Positions 62,946 through 64,000 of a stretch of DNA of 64,000 nt are shown in pieces. The stretch comes from Caecitellus pseudoparvulus. Its lineage: Eukaryota > Bigyra: Bicosoecida. The stretch covers positions 310,001-374,000 of the forward strand of contig CBFFRQ010000019.1 in assembly GCA_965644315.1 (NCBI GenBank), read 5' to 3'. Position numbers and translations under genes: made by a program. The notes below the pieces were generated by a model. The model was not told where the DNA came from, did not search any database, and worked only from the letters and a program-made list of their open reading frames with translations. Position 1 is the first letter of the stretch. Every line of letters begins with the position of its first letter.

Positions 62946-63509
62946 TTAGAACTTATTTGATAATTTAAAAGTAGCTTTTATAACGTTGTATAATTCATCA
63001 TAAGAAGAAAAGATATTTAATAAATCTTGACCGCAGCTGCTTATTAATTCTAATCTGTTAGATTCAACTTTTTTTAATTCATCAGCGGGGATATTTTGCG
63101 TGATTTTTCTAAATAAATCATTAGAAGGGGTTAAGCATACGATTGCTTTATCTTCAACACCAAGAAATTTAGCCTCATCAATAGAAGAAACAACCAATAA
63201 TAATGAGTGGTCTTTTAAATCTTTTCTAAGTTTATTAACATATTCTTTAGCTTTTACTAAATAATTTACGTTAGAATTTACCGAGTTTTCACGTGGCACA
63301 CTTTCGCCAACATCAACTAAAAGAACTTTATTATTGCCTTTTAATTTTTCGCACATTCTACTTTTTCCAGTTTTAGAGCTCATCACAACAGCCCCAAATT
63401 TTACTGCTTTAAATTTTTTAGCTCTTCCATTTTTCCAACAATTATAAGAGCTTTTAACGCCTAACGATACTAAGGCGCCGCCTACCATTAATCCTGTTTC
63501 TAAATTCAT
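62946..63509 (-). CDS. Membrane-anchored P-loop-like protein, copy B
   Basis: 187 residues, the same length as copy A. It has the same N-terminal hydrophobic segment (LMVGGALVSLGVKSSY), the block AKKFKAVKFGA, the loop VMSSKTGKSRMCE and the Walker B-like KVLLVDVGESV, then HSLLLVVSSIDEAKFLGV and an almost identical C-terminus (DLLNIFSSYDELY). Differences concentrate around residues 130-150. Presence of two copies, both on the minus strand and each within 1.2 kb of an integrase gene, suggests it is a core gene of this element family. Function unknown. Confidence 0.7.
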   Translation of the reverse strand: MNLETGLMVGGALVSLGVKSSYNCWKNGRAKKFKAVKFGAVVMSSKTGKSRMCEKLKGNNKVLLVDVGESVPRENSVNSNVNYLVKAKEYVNKLRKDLKDHSLLLVVSSIDEAKFLGVEDKAIVCLTPSNDLFRKITQNIPADELKKVESNRLELISSCGQDLLNIFSSYDELYNVIKATFKLSNKF

Positions 63510-63572
63510 AATATATATTATACTAGAGATTTTTTATTTTTTTATTAATCGTCTTTAATAATTTATTTATCT

Positions 63573-64000
63573 TTATGATTTATATATAATATGAATTTTT
63601 TTATTTTTATTAATTTGATAAATTCCCCCGTATTCTTCATAATAGAATTTTTTAAAAATGTAGTTTAAAACGTCAATTTTATTCATAACAAATAAACAAT
63701 TTTTATTATTATTCATGAATTTATATATATCTAAATATATAGTTGTCCCGTCAGTATATTTTATTTTCTTATTTTTTCCTTTGAAAGTGTATGCGTATTC
63801 AGTATTACAAGAATTAAAATAAGGAGGGTCAAAATAATATAATATTTTCTTATTTTTATATTTTTTTTTAGTTTGTTTTAAAAAATCGTTAAGTTCTAAA
63901 TTAGAAAATTCACATTTTGAAAACATTTTAATATAATCGTCTTTCTTTTTTAGGAAATTATTTATTTTTGTTTCAAATTTATCAATTCCACAAATACCAA
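63573..64000 (-). CDS. D12-class N6-adenine DNA methyltransferase, partial (5' end outside window)
   Basis: The frame is open from the right window edge to the stop at 63573. The visible part contains the catalytic motif YYFDPPYFN (DPPY), which marks N6-adenine methyltransferases of the Dam/D12 class, followed by NCLFVMNKIDVLNYIF, and ends KKIHIIYKS. The upstream codons at the window edge (GICGIDKFETK) are in frame, so an internal ATG at 63926 is not the true start. The SAM-binding FxGxG motif should lie beyond the edge. Such enzymes occur in polinton-like viruses and giant viruses, where they may protect element DNA. Its 5' neighbour lies outside the window. Confidence 0.75.
   Translation of the reverse strand, partial: GICGIDKFETKINNFLKKKDDYIKMFSKCEFSNLELNDFLKQTKKKYKNKKILYYFDPPYFNSCNTEYAYTFKGKNKKIKYTDGTTIYLDIYKFMNNNKNCLFVMNKIDVLNYIFKKFYYEEYGGIYQINKNKKIHIIYKS

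Larger units (their letters stand above)
51905..64000. mobile_element. AT-rich polinton-like virus / provirophage-type element (right end outside window)
   Basis: About 12.1 kb of intronless, AT-rich DNA that abuts GC-rich host DNA. It carries an SF3 helicase, a family-B-like polymerase, two chromodomain DDE integrases, a PD-(D/E)XK-type nuclease and an adenine methyltransferase. This set is known from Maverick/Polinton elements, polinton-like viruses and Mavirus-type virophages. Capsid, packaging ATPase and protease genes are not in the window and may lie to the right. The left boundary is placed between 51,890 and 51,915 by composition and by the interrupted host gene; no target-site duplication can be tested because the other end is not seen. 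Duplicated integrase and P-loop genes suggest two abutting or nested elements. Confidence 0.75.

Noticed and set aside
51905-64000. Bacterial or organellar DNA
   Set aside because: Chromodomain integrases and D5-type helicase with element-specific upstream motifs fit a eukaryotic virus-like element; no bacterial operon, rRNA, tRNA or organelle gene was seen.

Overview
The window joins two very different kinds of DNA. Positions 1 to about 51,900 are GC-rich (a 60-base sample at 30,001 has 36 G/C) and carry about 22 nuclear genes of a unicellular eukaryote. Many genes have short GT-AG introns, mostly 65-90 bp, often with GTGCGT or GTGAGT donors. A kinesin-9 (KIF9 type) gene implies a flagellated cell. 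Exportin-1, VTI1, XPG, anoctamin, mitochondrial beta-oxidation, BCKDH and bc1-complex genes are ordinary eukaryotic functions. Two membrane-bound hybrid histidine kinases, an FkbM methyltransferase and repeated lipocalin-like modules suggest a protist or alga, but the sequence alone does not fix the lineage.

Host layout, left to right: XPO1 (5' part, -), FkbM methyltransferase (+), hybrid histidine kinase 1 (+), AAAP amino-acid transporter (+), DMT-like transporter (-), BCKDH E1-alpha (+), beta-carbonic anhydrase (-), KIF9-like kinesin (+), VTI1 SNARE (-), XPG/ERCC5 nuclease (+), unrecognised membrane protein (+), a fused nucleoside phosphorylase-deaminase (-), anoctamin (+), a UFD1/zinc-finger/AZUL protein (-), HADHA-type trifunctional enzyme (-), HIG1-domain protein (+), hybrid histidine kinase 2 (-), small unknown (+), calycin-like repeat protein (+), secreted GT4 glycosyltransferase (-), bc1 subunit 8 (-), and a mitochondrial helical-repeat-like protein (+) that runs into the AT-rich DNA. 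Genes mostly alternate in divergent and convergent pairs; convergent ends lie 42-137 bp apart and in one case overlap by 12 bp.

From about 51,900 to the window end the DNA is AT-rich (a 60-base sample at 53,341 has 14 G/C) and has no visible introns. It has the gene content of an integrated polinton-like virus or provirophage: an SF3 helicase, a short family-B-like DNA polymerase, two DDE integrases with C-terminal chromodomains, a PD-(D/E)XK-type nuclease, a DPPY adenine methyltransferase, a C2H2-like zinc finger and several unknowns. No capsid, packaging ATPase or protease gene is in view; the element continues past the right edge.

The element looks composite. The left module (52.5-56.9 kb) holds replication genes, each preceded by the same upstream motif (core ACTTAAAGA). 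The right module (56.9-64 kb) lacks that motif, uses TATATATAATG-like starts, and contains the second copies of the integrase and of a membrane-anchored P-loop protein. A 565-bp gene-free stretch rich in AACCCT/AGGGTT words separates the two P-loop/integrase sets, and similar words occur in the left-end repeats. The best reading is two related elements abutting or nested, inserted into a host mitochondrial-protein gene. An assembly chimera is the main alternative.
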